The notes under the pieces were generated by a model. It was not told the DNA's origin and did no database searches. It was given only the letters and a program-made list of their open reading frames with translations. Of a stretch of 64,000 bases of DNA, positions 47,507 through 56,841 are shown piece after piece (the first letter of the stretch is position 1; every line of letters starts with the position of its first letter). Source of the DNA: Firmicutes bacterium HGW-Firmicutes-8. Lineage in GTDB: Bacteria; Bacillota; Thermincolia; Thermincolales; UBA2595. Location: NCBI GenBank assembly GCA_002840165.1, contig PGZN01000004.1:31623-95622 (forward strand), read 5' to 3'. Both the position numbers and the translations under genes were made by a program.

Positions 47507-50500
47507 ATGAAGGTTACAGAACTAGCCATTAAACGCCCTGCAGCAATGACAATGGTCATAATGTTTTTCGTCGTCCTGGGTTTATTCGGATACTCCAAGC
47601 TGGGTTCTGACCTGTTTCCGAAAGCCAACATACCGGTTGTCACTATTGTTTCGACATATCCCGGCGCGGGGCCTGAAGAGATGGAAAATCAGGTGGTAGA
47701 CGAAATTGAGGAAGCTGTATCGTCACTCAGCGGGCTGAAAATATCCAGGTCATGGTGTTATGAGGGGTTAGCATTTACCGTACTGGAATACAGTATGGCT
47801 ACAGATGCCGACATCGCTGCCATGGATGCCCAAAAAGCCGTTGATAAGGTAATGATGAAGCTTCCTAAAGATGTCGAAAAACCCATTGTGCAGAAAATAG
47901 ATATAAATGCGGAGCCGGTGCTTACCTTGGCAGTATCGGGTAAGCGGCCTTTGAACGAACTGTATGACACTGCCAAAGATACAATCAAAGCGCGCCTGGA
48001 AACCATTCCGGGTGTAGCCTCGATTAACATTATAGGGGGTCAAAAACAACAAGTTCGGGTAGATATAGACAGGACGAGATTGGAAGCGTACGGTTTATCT
48101 GTTAACCAGATCGTCCAGCTGTTGAAAGCTGAGAACCTTAATGTTCCAAGCGGGAACATCAAAGGTGACCGGATTCAGTATGATGTGAGAATGGTCGGGA
48201 AATTCAAAAGCCTTGAGGATATTGAAAAACTTCCGGTGCCCCTGCCGACCGGCGCCACAGTGCCTTTAAGGGAAATTGCCAAGGTCACGGACGGATTTGC
48301 CGAAGTTGACCAATACAGCCGGCTGACTATGCGCCAGGGCGCTAATCAACAGCCCGTAAATGAAGATGCTGTCGGTTTGACTATCCAGAAGCAGAGTGAT
48401 GCCAGTATCGTCGATACTGTAAACGGGGTCCGCCAGGAACTAAGTGACATCCAAAAGATTTTGCCCTCTGATGTCAAAATAGTTGTCTCTGATGACAGCT
48501 CCACCTTTACTACTAACTCCCTCGCCGACACAAAGCGTACGCTGGTTGAAGGAGTTATCATGACCGGCCTGGTGCTCCTGTTTTTCCTGAGGGAGTGGCG
48601 TTCCCTTGTTATCGTTATGCTGGCTATCCCGACATCGATTATTGCCACTTTTATGATGATGTATTTAATGGGATATACTTTTAACATGCTTTCATTAATG
48701 GGACTATCCCTCTGTGTAGGTATCCTGGTAGATGACTCCATTGTTGTGTTAGAGAATATTCACCGACACCTGCAGATGGGTAAAAATCCTATTCGAGCGG
48801 CTATTGACGGTCGGCAGGAAATAGGGATGGCTGCCGTAGCTATTACATTGTCTGATGTCGTGGTATTTGGTCCGATAGCTTTTATGCAGGGCATGGTCGG
48901 CCAGATGTTCCGGCAGTTTGGGCTTACCGTTGTGGTGGCCACCCTGTTTTCACTTTTCGTCTCTTTTACGCTGACCCCTATGATGGCGGCTAGGTTCTAT
49001 AAATATATTCCTGATGAAGAAAAAGTTAAAAGCACAAACCACTATTGGGAATGGGTCGGGAGTAAAACCGGTAGTATCGGGAACCTGATCGTAAAATTCT
49101 ATCGGGTTGTACTGGTTTGGGCCCTGAACAACAGGTTAAAGGTTTTGGCAGTAATCCTGGCCTTGGTGGTAGGTTCTTTGGCCCTGATAAAACCAATCGG
49201 TTTTGAATTTATGTCCAAGTCTGACCAAGGGAAATTTAAAATAACAGTGGAAATGCCCCCCGGAACAGGATTAAATGTAACAGACAAGGTCGTTAAAGAC
49301 CTCGAAAAAAGGTTGGGAACAATCCCGGAGATATCCCAATTGTTTGCCACTGTAGGTATCTCGACAAGCAACCTTTACAGTGTCACTTCATCCCACCTGG
49401 CTAGAATCGGGGTTGTGCTTAAACCGAAAAGCGAGCGGGACAGGACAGTCTGGGAGGTTGCCGATGAAGTCCGTAAATGGTCTGTCGATTACCCTGGGGT
49501 AAAGCTGAAGATACTCGAGGCTCAGCTGCCTGGCCTGAATAACTTTGAAGCGCCTATTATCATGGAGGTTCGCGGGAAAGATACCGCGATTCTGGCCGGC
49601 ATTGCCCAAAAGATGAAAAAGATGGTTGAAAATACTCCTGGGACAACTGATGTAGAGATGTCCTGGAAGGAAGATGCCAAACCGGAATACCAGGTGGTCA
49701 TTGACCGGGATAAGGCGGCCGGTTACGGGCTGACGGGTGCTGAGATTGCTCAGGCTTTAAGAGCGGCTGTGGCCGGAGATGAAGCTTCCAAGATTAAGAT
49801 TAATGACAAGGATATTGATATTTGGGTGCAGTTAAGTGATGTTAATCGAAGGAATCTCGAGGATATAGGAAACATAACAATCCCGAATCGTTATGGCCAG
49901 ACATATCTGGTCAAGCAGCTGGCATCCATTGTGCCGGCCAAAGGCCCTACCGAGATCAGGCACAAAAACAGGGAGCGAATGGTAACCATTACTGCCAACT
50001 ACAAGGATGCATCCTTGTCCGATCTCCAAAAACAGTTTGATACCGGAATAACCAAACTTAAATTACCTAATGGGTATGAAACAGGATATGATGGGCTGAT
50101 TAAACAGATGAACGAGTCTAACAGTGATTTAGCCCAGGTTCTGGTGCTGTCCCTGATTTTGGTATACATGATCCTCGTTATTTTATATGAGTCTTTCCTG
50201 ACCCCCTTTATCAGGATGCTTTCCCTCCCTGTAGGAATTATCGGGGCCATGGTTGCCCTGTTCGCTACCGGGAACAGCCTTAATATGATGTCGATTATTG
50301 GTATAATTATGCTTGACGGCCTGGCGGCCAAAAACGGGACACTCTTAATTGACTATACGAACACGCTTATGGACAAAGGCATGAAACTTCGGGAAGCTCT
50401 GTTGGAAGCGGGCACCAAGCGGCTGCGGCCGATTTTTATGACTTCCACGACGATGATATTCGGGATGCTGCCCACTGCTTTAGCTTTGGCTGACGGTGCT

Positions 50501-50677
50501 GAGATTAGAAAGGGGATGGGGATTGTCCTGGTTGGAGGATTGTTTACCTCAACGATCCTGACTCCTATCCTGATTCCGGTTGCTTATACCCTGCTCGATG
50601 ACTTTAGAAACTGGTTAAGCAGAAAATTCCGAGGTAAAAAAAGTGAAACCCGGGGGGAATGTCGAAATATGTCGTAA
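47507..50677 (+). CDS. RND-family efflux transporter (AcrB/SwrC-like)
   Basis: 1056 residues, twelve predicted membrane helices with two large extracytoplasmic loops after helices 1 and 7. N-terminal IKRPAAMTMVIMFFVV and YPGAGPEEMENQV are typical. The TM4 proton-relay Asp pair is present in GILVDDSIVVLENIHRH. No membrane-fusion protein or outer-membrane channel gene is next to it, as with SwrC of Bacillus. Proton-driven export of lipophilic compounds is likely; substrate unknown. Confidence 0.9.
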   Translation: MKVTELAIKRPAAMTMVIMFFVVLGLFGYSKLGSDLFPKANIPVVTIVSTYPGAGPEEMENQVVDEIEEAVSSLSGLKISRSWCYEGLAFTVLEYSMATDADIAAMDAQKAVDKVMMKLPKDVEKPIVQKIDINAEPVLTLAVSGKRPLNELYDTAKDTIKARLETIPGVASINIIGGQKQQVRVDIDRTRLEAYGLSVNQIVQLLKAENLNVPSGNIKGDRIQYDVRMVGKFKSLEDIEKLPVPLPTGATVPLREIAKVTDGFAEVDQYSRLTMRQGANQQPVNEDAVGLTIQKQSDASIVDTVNGVRQELSDIQKILPSDVKIVVSDDSSTFTTNSLADTKRTLVEGVIMTGLVLLFFLREWRSLVIVMLAIPTSIIATFMMMYLMGYTFNMLSLMGLSLCVGILVDDSIVVLENIHRHLQMGKNPIRAAIDGRQEIGMAAVAITLSDVVVFGPIAFMQGMVGQMFRQFGLTVVVATLFSLFVSFTLTPMMAARFYKYIPDEEKVKSTNHYWEWVGSKTGSIGNLIVKFYRVVLVWALNNRLKVLAVILALVVGSLALIKPIGFEFMSKSDQGKFKITVEMPPGTGLNVTDKVVKDLEKRLGTIPEISQLFATVGISTSNLYSVTSSHLARIGVVLKPKSERDRTVWEVADEVRKWSVDYPGVKLKILEAQLPGLNNFEAPIIMEVRGKDTAILAGIAQKMKKMVENTPGTTDVEMSWKEDAKPEYQVVIDRDKAAGYGLTGAEIAQALRAAVAGDEASKIKINDKDIDIWVQLSDVNRRNLEDIGNITIPNRYGQTYLVKQLASIVPAKGPTEIRHKNRERMVTITANYKDASLSDLQKQFDTGITKLKLPNGYETGYDGLIKQMNESNSDLAQVLVLSLILVYMILVILYESFLTPFIRMLSLPVGIIGAMVALFATGNSLNMMSIIGIIMLDGLAAKNGTLLIDYTNTLMDKGMKLREALLEAGTKRLRPIFMTSTTMIFGMLPTALALADGAEIRKGMGIVLVGGLFTSTILTPILIPVAYTLLDDFRNWLSRKFRGKKSETRGECRNMS

Positions 50678-50773
50678 ACTCCTATTGAATTTATACAATT
50701 TTTTCGGGACAGAGGCGCGAATTTCTGTTAAAATATTCTGAGAATTAGTAAATTTTTCTATGGGGTAATATTT

Positions 50774-51436
50774 ATGGAACAAGCTAAAAAGATTAATTTC
50801 ATCAAAGTAAATTCTACTTGTTTTGCCTGGTGTTTCGGACTGCCGGTTTTCGCCTTTATGATTGCCTTGTCACTGGTTGCCGGCCTTTCCGGCGGCGAAC
50901 CCGGAGCAGCTTTAACCGCCCGCAGCCTGAGGGAATTTCTGAATTATTATAATACCCACGTAGTTGACGAGTTTTTGAAGATTTTTCTAAACAACTACCT
51001 GGCTGTTCTCGTTATTGTGTATTTTACTCCTCTCGTCCTCGGTTTACGCAAGATTTTAGAGAAGTGCCGGAACAAACAAATTACTTTGTCAAAGTTTGAC
51101 AAAGTATTGTTATATCTTTTCCCGGGTATTTTTCTAGTTCGTCAGGCAGTCAATATCGCGATAATTGCCAACAGCCTGGCCAGCCATATTAACAAAAATG
51201 TTATCGTCACTTTAACAGGCATCATCCTACCACATGGACTCCCTGAACTCCTGGCTTTTAGTTTGGCTGGGGCAGTCGGCATGGAGGTAACGCGTAAGCT
51301 TTTATTTTCAACGTCCCAGGGAAGGTTGGTAAGTGGAAAAGTTTTAGGGTCGCTCGTGGTTTTTATCGCTTTATGCGCATTCCTGGAGGTTTATTTTACA
51401 CCTAAGGTGTTTGCGGTCATCATGTCCGCTACATAA
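50774..51436 (+). CDS. SpoIIM-like membrane protein
   Basis: 220 residues with about five membrane helices. LPHGLPELLAFSLAGAVGMEV near residue 155 resembles the HGxxE..A...AGAxG motif of the stage II sporulation protein M (DUF95) family. Weak ribosome site GGGGTAATA. It follows the RND gene by 96 bases but has its own terminator. If correctly assigned it is a paralogue and not necessarily part of the engulfment machine. Confidence 0.5.
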   Translation: MEQAKKINFIKVNSTCFAWCFGLPVFAFMIALSLVAGLSGGEPGAALTARSLREFLNYYNTHVVDEFLKIFLNNYLAVLVIVYFTPLVLGLRKILEKCRNKQITLSKFDKVLLYLFPGIFLVRQAVNIAIIANSLASHINKNVIVTLTGIILPHGLPELLAFSLAGAVGMEVTRKLLFSTSQGRLVSGKVLGSLVVFIALCAFLEVYFTPKVFAVIMSAT

Positions 51437-51445
51437 GATGCCCCG

Positions 51446-51472
51446 AAATCCCGGTTAAACCGGGATTTTTTG
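51446..51472 (+). terminator. Terminator after the SpoIIM-like gene
   Basis: AAATCCCGGTT / AACCGGGATTT then T-run. Confidence 0.9.
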
Positions 51473-51501
51473 AAAAAAGTTTTTATCAAAAGAACATAAA
51501 T

Positions 51502-51531
51502 AAAAAAACGGGGAAAATTCCCCGTTTTTTA
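51502..51531 (-). terminator. Terminator of the CAP-domain gene (bidirectional)
   Basis: AAAAAACGGGGAA / TTCCCCGTTTTTT, symmetrical, directly beyond the minus-strand stop. Confidence 0.88.
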
Positions 51532-51532
51532 T

Positions 51533-52216
51533 TTAGTTCGTAAACCACTGTGTCCAGTAGTGATGATAGTTGCCTGCAGTTGTATAAGCGTAACCTACAC
51601 CAATCTTGTTGTACTTGGAACTTAAGATATTGGCCCGGTGTCCTGGGCTGTTCATCCAGGATCTCATTACCGCTTCGGGTGTAGTCTGGCCGGAAGCGAT
51701 GTTTTCACCGGCATAGCGATAAGGGACCCCAAAATGTCTCAACTGCTCACCGAAGGTTCCCCATGTCGGTGAGGTATGGCTGAAGTACCTGTTAACTACC
51801 ATGTCTTTGGATTTAGCCCTGGCGCATTTGGTTAGCAGGACGTCAAGTTTCAAGGGCTGGACCCCAGCTTTTTGCCGTTCAATGTTGACCAACTGTAAAA
51901 TCCGCAGTTCAGAGGCAGTATATTGAAAACCAGGGGTCGGTGTTGGGGTCGGGGTCGGAGTTGGAGTTGGAGTCGGTGTTGGAGTCGGAGTCGGGGTCGG
52001 GGTCGGGGTCGGAGTCGGAGTCGGAGTCGGAGTTGGGGTTGGGGTCGGAGTCGGAGTCGGAGTCGGAGTCGGAGTCATCATTCTTTGGACGAGGTTCCAG
52101 ATGGATTGAAAATCGGTTGGCTGGGTACTAAAGGTAGCTGCCTGAGCCGGAAATACAATGGTAGCCGATAACAACATAGCCAAAACCAAAAGAGACATTA
52201 TTTTTTTAAATTTCAA
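51533..52216 (-). CDS. Secreted CAP/SCP-domain protein with Thr-Pro repeat linker
   Basis: About 227 residues. Signal peptide ([15 protein letters not shown], cleavage near AQAA), then a linker of about two dozen Thr-Pro repeats, then a C-terminal YkwD-like CAP domain of about 125 residues ([66 protein letters not shown]). The TTG at 52216 after AAAGGAGAT is preferred over ATG 52246. The linker is encoded by an ACTCCG/ACCCCG-type hexamer repeat (about 51935-52080) that is prone to length change. Preceded by a c-di-AMP-riboswitch-like leader. Confidence 0.88.
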   Translation of the reverse strand: MKFKKIMSLLVLAMLLSATIVFPAQAATFSTQPTDFQSIWNLVQRMMTPTPTPTPTPTPTPTPTPTPTPTPTPTPTPTPTPTPTPTPTPTPTPTPGFQYTASELRILQLVNIERQKAGVQPLKLDVLLTKCARAKSKDMVVNRYFSHTSPTWGTFGEQLRHFGVPYRYAGENIASGQTTPEAVMRSWMNSPGHRANILSSKYNKIGVGYAYTTAGNYHHYWTQWFTN

Positions 52217-52289
52217 TTTTCTATCTCCTTTCTGTTGTTTAAACAATTTATTAAGAGTTTTGCGAATACCTCAAGCGGATGAAAAAACA

Positions 52290-52365
52290 CCTCCTTTTCA
52301 ACGCTTACGAGGTTAGCTGACGGGTTCGGACCGAAAAGTAGCCCTCAGCGATTACCGACGTACAA
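52290..52365 (-). promoter_or_regulatory. Compact c-di-AMP (ydaO) riboswitch-like leader
   Basis: On the minus strand, ATCGCTGAGGGCTAC, a short loop, GGTCCGAACCCGTCAGC, then TAACCTCGTAAGCGTTG. The second half matches the conserved 3' part of the ydaO/yuaA aptamer, and CGCT/AGCG can form the closing stem. The long central segment (GGGGGACCCA and the neighbouring helices) of the usual aptamer is absent. c-di-AMP riboswitches commonly control cell-wall remodelling genes, which fits the CAP-domain exoprotein. It may be a truncated, non-sensing relic or a compact variant. Confidence 0.55.
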
Positions 52366-52469
52366 GTTAACATAATAGTACATCTTCCAAACGTTTTCAA
52401 CCCATATTTGTTAAATACCTTCAAGTAAATAATGGAAGTTTACATAAGAATCAATCACTGGGAAAGCAA

Positions 52470-52504
52470 AAAACCAGCCCGCTGACAGACGGTGGGCTGG
52501 TTAA
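52470..52504 (-). terminator. Minus-strand terminator hairpin
   Basis: AACCAGCCC / GGGCTGGTT followed on the minus strand by T6. It would stop antisense transcripts coming from the tnpB remnant before the CAP-gene leader. The remainder of 52217-52630 shows nothing else recognisable. Confidence 0.65.
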
Positions 52505-52629
52505 CAGATTGGTTTTTCTCCCTAATAATCTCCCTAATAATCATTGATAAATCGCTCAAACTTACTTACAACTGGCGGTGCACCGATTGAGGTTATCAAG
52601 AGATATATTGAGAGTCAAGGTGAAAAGCT

Positions 52630-52901
52630 GTGAATAAAGCATACAAATATCGCCTTTATCCTAACAAAGAACAAGCCGTTCTCATAAATAAGACCTTTGG
52701 CTGTGTCCGGTTTATTGACAGTTAACACCAACGGTTGAAACCACTATCGGACTTGACTCCAGGCAGATAGCCAATGCCTATGATGTTACATTGGCAGACA
52801 GGAACTGGACATGCCCCCATTGCGGAGCAGAAATAGACAGGGACGTGAACGCTGCCATCAATATCAAGAATGAAGGCTGCCGGATACTTGGTATAGCCTA
52901 A
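52630..52901 (+). pseudogene. Remnant of an IS200/IS605-family tnpB
   Basis: Two pieces of TnpB survive. The N-terminus from GTG 52630 reads VNKAYKYRLYPNKEQAVLIN then [11 protein letters not shown] and stops near 52726. The C-terminal zinc-ribbon and catalytic end ([26 protein letters not shown]) runs to 52901. About 250-300 codons in the middle are missing. No tnpA, and no clear element ends, are visible. The element is dead. Confidence 0.85.
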
Positions 52902-52979
52902 TAATAATAAAAGAACCGAAGAAAGGACCACTCACCACTCTCCACTATCTAAAGTATACAATAATCTATAAAAAAAGTA

Positions 52980-53154
52980 TTGCAATTACCCCTGCCTATG
53001 CTATAATTATTTCATATAAAGTATGTTTTTCAGAAAATCAAAAACCCTGGATACGAAGAAGTATCATAGCAGGGGAAACGAGAGCAACGGCGCTCACGGG
53101 AGACAGGTGTTGAAAAAGACCTGTTTTAGTGGGCGTTTTAATTTTGATTTTCTG
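52980..53154 (+). promoter_or_regulatory. Promoter and ANTAR leader of glnA3, enclosed by a 13-bp inverted repeat
   Basis: Promoter TTGCAA (52980-52985), 16 bases, TATAAT (53002-53007). Hairpin 1 GATAC-GAAGAA-GTATC (53050-53065; G4 but G1), hairpin 2 GAGC-AACGGC-GCTC (53082-53095; A1, G4). Terminator CGCTCAC / GTGGGCG (53091-53135) with an inner stem ACAGGT/ACCTGT, then TTTTA. CAGAAAATCAAAA (53031-53043) and TTTTGATTTTCTG (53142-53154) are exact complements around the whole leader. Confidence 0.78.
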
Positions 53155-53256
53155 TCATTTATTACATAAAAAACTGAAGGGGGGATATTTGTCGGCTATC
53201 CTGGGTTGGTAGTTGTAACATATTTATAACTTGATCAAAGAAAGGTTGTGTTAACA

Positions 53257-54585
53257 ATGGCGTTAACCAAAGAAGAAGTTTTAATTAAAGCCAAAGAAGC
53301 TGATGTGAAATTTATCCGCCTCCAGTTTACCGATATTTTCGGGATTCTAAAGAATGTGGCAATTACCGTTGAGCAGCTTGAGAAAGCCCTCGACGGGGAA
53401 ATGATGTTTGACGGTTCATCAATAGAGGGCTTTGTGCGTATCGAAGAGTCAGACATGTACTTAATTCCTGACCCCAACACCTTTGCGGTATTCCCCTGGA
53501 GGCCCCGGGAAGGCTCAGTAGCCCGCCTAATCTGTGATGTATATACACATGACGGCACTCCCTTTGCAGGGTGTCCCCGTAATACGCTGAAAAGAACCCT
53601 GGCTGAGGCTGCCGAAATGGGATTTAACTTGAAAGTGGGCCCTGAGGCTGAATTTTTCCTCTTCCATACAGATGCTGAAGGGAAACCTACTACGGTAACC
53701 CATGACAAAGCCGGGTATTTTGACCTAACCCCTGTGGACCTCGGGGAAAATGCCCGCCGGGATATGGTCCTTACGCTTGAAGAGCTTGGATTTGAAATTG
53801 AAGCGTCCCACCATGAAGTGGCCCCGGGACAGCATGAGATAGATTTTAAATATGATGATGCCTTAGATATTGCAGATAAGATTATGACCTTCAAATTTGT
53901 AGTCAGGACGATTGCCCAGCGTCACGGTCTCCATGCTACTTTTATGCCTAAGCCGGTTTACGGTATCGCCGGTTCGGGGATGCATATGAACCAGTCGCTA
54001 TTCCGGGGTGATGATAACGCCTTTTTTGACCCAGGCACACCTGACCAGCTCAGTGATATCGCCAAGTACTATGTCGGCGGGTTGATGAAACACGCGCAAG
54101 CCATGACTGCTATTACAAACCCGACGATAAACTCTTATAAACGCCTCGTTCCCGGTTATGAGGCTCCGGTATATATAGCCTGGTCAGCCCGGAACAGGAG
54201 TCCGCTGATCCGGATTCCAGCCAAACGGGGGGCCAGTACCAGAATTGAACTGAGAAATCCTGACCCGTCCTGCAACCCGTATCTGGCTATTGCGGTTGTT
54301 TTAAAAGCGGGCCTTGACGGGATTAAAAATAAAATACAGCCGCCACCGCCGACCGACAAAAACATTTATGAAATGACTGCTGAGGAAAGAAATGCCGAAG
54401 GGATAGGGAGCCTGCCTTCCAGCATCTATGCGGCAATTCAGGAGCTGATGAAAGACGAAGTTATCAAATCAGCCCTCGGTGAGCATGCCTTTAACCGTTT
54501 TGTAGAAGCTAAGATGATCGAATGGGACAGGTATAGGATTCAGGTACACCCGTGGGAGATTGAGGAATACCTGGCAGTGTACTAA
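53257..54585 (+). CDS. glnA: Glutamine synthetase type I (3)
   Basis: 442 residues and very like glnA2: [61 protein letters not shown] (flap Glu present) and [16 protein letters not shown] 53257 with AAAGGTTG upstream; TTG 53248 is also in frame. It is transcribed alone behind its own antitermination leader. A hairpin GACCGGCT / AGCCGGTC at 54631-54658 follows. Confidence 0.95.
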   Translation: MALTKEEVLIKAKEADVKFIRLQFTDIFGILKNVAITVEQLEKALDGEMMFDGSSIEGFVRIEESDMYLIPDPNTFAVFPWRPREGSVARLICDVYTHDGTPFAGCPRNTLKRTLAEAAEMGFNLKVGPEAEFFLFHTDAEGKPTTVTHDKAGYFDLTPVDLGENARRDMVLTLEELGFEIEASHHEVAPGQHEIDFKYDDALDIADKIMTFKFVVRTIAQRHGLHATFMPKPVYGIAGSGMHMNQSLFRGDDNAFFDPGTPDQLSDIAKYYVGGLMKHAQAMTAITNPTINSYKRLVPGYEAPVYIAWSARNRSPLIRIPAKRGASTRIELRNPDPSCNPYLAIAVVLKAGLDGIKNKIQPPPPTDKNIYEMTAEERNAEGIGSLPSSIYAAIQELMKDEVIKSALGEHAFNRFVEAKMIEWDRYRIQVHPWEIEEYLAVY

Positions 54586-54630
54586 AATGTTGTGTCTCAC
54601 CGGGAAAATCATTTAGTTTGCAAAGTTGGC

Positions 54631-54665
54631 GACCGGCTCATATAAATTCAGCCGGTCTACTTTTA
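54631..54665 (+). terminator. Possible terminator after glnA3
   Basis: GACCGGCT / AGCCGGTC stem followed by TACTTTTA, a weak T-tract 45 bases past the stop. Confidence 0.55.
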
Positions 54666-54761
54666 CCCAGCCGAAGACAGATTTTACTATAAATGTAATA
54701 AAAGGGATGGTCGATGAACGGCTTAAAGCCATGTATCAATATCAGATGGTAGGTGAAAATC

Positions 54762-55217
54762 ATGTCGGAATCATATCCCAGACCTCCAAACCATTCCATG
54801 GCGGAAGTGGTAGAGACAAACAATAAGGCAGTATTTAAACCGAAAATTACCGTATTTCATTGTTTTAATGCCATTTCCAGCACTGCTGGCGCAGACAGTA
54901 ATGAATATGATATTTCCGCGGTGAGGATGCCATGCTCCAGTATGACCCGCGAGGTCTTTCTTCTGAGGGCTTTCGAAGCCGGCGCCGACGCGGTGGTTGT
55001 TATGGTTTGCCCGGAAGGCGACTGCAGATACATGGAAGGCAATATCCGCGCCGGTAAAAGAGTTGCCCGCGTCAAGAAAATCCTGGATGAAATCGGTCTT
55101 GACGGAAAGAGATTAAATATCTATCCAGTTCCCGAAAAGGACCTTAACACGATTGACCGCATTATTAAACAGACGGTATCCGATTTGGCAGGATTGGGGC
55201 CAAATCCGGCATCTTAA
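54762..55217 (+). CDS. mvhD: MvhD-type hydrogenase iron-sulfur subunit
   Basis: 151 residues of the FrhD/MvhD family (ITVFHCF, MPCSSMTREVFLLRAFEAGA, VMVCPEGDCRYMEGN). MvhD carries a [2Fe-2S] cluster and links hydrogenase or other donors to heterodisulfide reductase-like complexes. ATG 54762 has only AGGTGA upstream. No mvhAG or hdrABC lies nearby; its neighbours are metV and metF. In Moorella MvhD and HdrABC associate with MetVF, so it may deliver electrons to methylene-tetrahydrofolate reductase, or to the glutamate synthase module downstream. Confidence 0.82.
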   Translation: MSESYPRPPNHSMAEVVETNNKAVFKPKITVFHCFNAISSTAGADSNEYDISAVRMPCSSMTREVFLLRAFEAGADAVVVMVCPEGDCRYMEGNIRAGKRVARVKKILDEIGLDGKRLNIYPVPEKDLNTIDRIIKQTVSDLAGLGPNPAS

Positions 55218-55241
55218 ATAAGAGTACAGGAGTAAATTATT

Positions 55242-55910
55242 ATGATCGTTGGTCAACAGAAACCCCTAGCAGAAATCAAAGCTGAAGTAGTTCCATTTTC
55301 CAAGCTGCTTATTCTTGGTTGCGGCACTTGCGTCAAGACTTGCTTTGCCGGCGGCGAGGATGAAGTTGCCACCCTGGCATCATCATTGCGTCTCGCGTTC
55401 AAAAAAGACGGCAGGCAAATTAAGATTGAAGAGCTTACTGTCGAACGACAATGTGAAGATGAATTCATCAAGGAAGCAGCGGCAGCAATCGCCCGTAACG
55501 ATGCTGTCCTGTCGTTAGCCTGCGGAGCAGGTGTGCAAATGGTAGCCAATAGATACGCCAAAAGCCCTGTACTACCCGGGGTGAACACCACCTTCATCGG
55601 CATTTTGGAAAAACAAGGGCTTTTCACGGAAAAATGTCTGGGATGCGGTGATTGTGTCTTAGACGTCTTCGCTGGCATCTGCCCTGTCAGCCGCTGCTCT
55701 AAGAAGTTGATGAACGGCCCTTGCGGCGGTTCACACGGCGGCAAGTGTGAGGTTAATCCTGATACCGATTGTGCTTGGCAACTGATCATCGATCGTTCTA
55801 AAGACTTCGGCCAGTTGGATAGACTTTCCACCTATGTTCCTCCCAAAGATTGGCGAACGAGCAATGCCGGCGGACCCAGAAAATTAGTGAGAGAGGACCA
55901 TATTATATGA
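55242..55910 (+). CDS. metV: MetV: methylene-THF reductase zinc/FeS subunit
   Basis: 222 residues of the methylene-tetrahydrofolate reductase C-terminal-domain family. Cysteine-rich motifs are LGCGTCVKTCFAGG near residue 30, LACGAGVQ, CLGCGDCVLD and MNGPCGGSHGGKCEV. In acetogens MetV binds MetF and probably carries a [4Fe-4S] cluster and zinc. Its stop overlaps the metF start (ATGA). Confidence 0.88.
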   Translation: MIVGQQKPLAEIKAEVVPFSKLLILGCGTCVKTCFAGGEDEVATLASSLRLAFKKDGRQIKIEELTVERQCEDEFIKEAAAAIARNDAVLSLACGAGVQMVANRYAKSPVLPGVNTTFIGILEKQGLFTEKCLGCGDCVLDVFAGICPVSRCSKKLMNGPCGGSHGGKCEVNPDTDCAWQLIIDRSKDFGQLDRLSTYVPPKDWRTSNAGGPRKLVREDHII

Positions 55911-56821
55911 GCGCCGGCAAATTACAGGAAATCTTATCGCAAGGAAAATTTGCCGTTACCGCAGAATGCGGCCCGCCGCGCGGTGCAAATGCGGAAGTCG
56001 TGTGGAAAAAGGGTGCTCTGCTCAAGGGCTATGTTGATGCTGTCAATGTCACCGATAATCAGACAGCCATTGTCAGAATGTCCAGTATTGCGGCCTGCGC
56101 TCATCTCATTCAGATGGGTATCGAGCCGGTGATGCAAATGGTCACCCGCGACCGCAACCGGCTTGCGCTGCAATCCGATATCATGGGGGCTTATTCCCTG
56201 GGTATCCGTAACATTTTATGTCTTTCCGGCGACCATCAGATTTTCGGCAGTCAACCGGAAGCGATGAATGTCTGGGATATTGATTGTATGCACCTGATAC
56301 ACACTGTTAAAGATATGCGCGAGACTGGTAAAGACATGAGCGGTTTTGCGCTTGATGAACCGCCAAAAATGTTTATCGGCGCGGCGGAAAACCCCTTCGC
56401 CGACCCGTTTGAGTTCCGTGTTCTCCGGTTAGCCAAAAAAGCCGCCGCCGGCGCAAATTTTATCCAGACTCAATGTATTTATGACATAGCCCGGTTCAAG
56501 GAATGGATACATGTCGCTTACGAGCAGGGGTTGACCGAGCAGGTGCACATTCTGGGTGGAGTAACGCCTTTGAAGTCCGCCGGAATGGCCAACTATATGG
56601 CCACCAAAGTAGCAGGTATCACTATTCCCGAAGCGATTATCAAACGGTTAGAAGCCACCCCTAAAGAGAAAGCTGCAGCCGAGGGTATGAAGATTTGTCT
56701 GGAGACAATTCAGGAACTCCGTGAAATCAAGGGTGTACACGGCGTGCATATTATGGCCATCGAAGCGGAAGATAAAGTCCCTGAGATTGTGAAATTGGCC
56801 GGCCTGTATCCGCGACCTTAA
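55907..56821 (+). CDS. metF: Methylenetetrahydrofolate reductase
   Basis: 304-residue FAD TIM-barrel enzyme reducing methylene-THF to methyl-THF. Motifs: VTAECGPPRGA at the N-terminus, DNQTAIVRMS, QMVTRDRNRLALQSD, LCLSGDH and GANFIQTQCIYD. The longer upstream frame lies within metV; ATG 55907 overlaps the metV stop by four bases. Forms the MetVF pair of the Wood-Ljungdahl methyl branch, though no other pathway gene is in the window. Confidence 0.92.
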   Translation: MSAGKLQEILSQGKFAVTAECGPPRGANAEVVWKKGALLKGYVDAVNVTDNQTAIVRMSSIAACAHLIQMGIEPVMQMVTRDRNRLALQSDIMGAYSLGIRNILCLSGDHQIFGSQPEAMNVWDIDCMHLIHTVKDMRETGKDMSGFALDEPPKMFIGAAENPFADPFEFRVLRLAKKAAAGANFIQTQCIYDIARFKEWIHVAYEQGLTEQVHILGGVTPLKSAGMANYMATKVAGITIPEAIIKRLEATPKEKAAAEGMKICLETIQELREIKGVHGVHIMAIEAEDKVPEIVKLAGLYPRP

Positions 56822-56841
56822 TTGTTAATCTGGAGGTTGTT

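Noticed and set aside
51923..52171. Arg/Ser-rich frame opposite the CAP gene
   Set aside because: It is the antisense of the Thr-Pro hexamer repeat.
52440..53040. omega-RNA or intact IS605 ends around the tnpB remnant
   Set aside because: No tnpA, no clear subterminal hairpins or TTAC-type ends could be recognised.
54626..54826. 66-codon frame between glnA3 and mvhD
   Set aside because: Overlaps the glnA3 terminator and the mvhD start in another frame; no recognisable motif.
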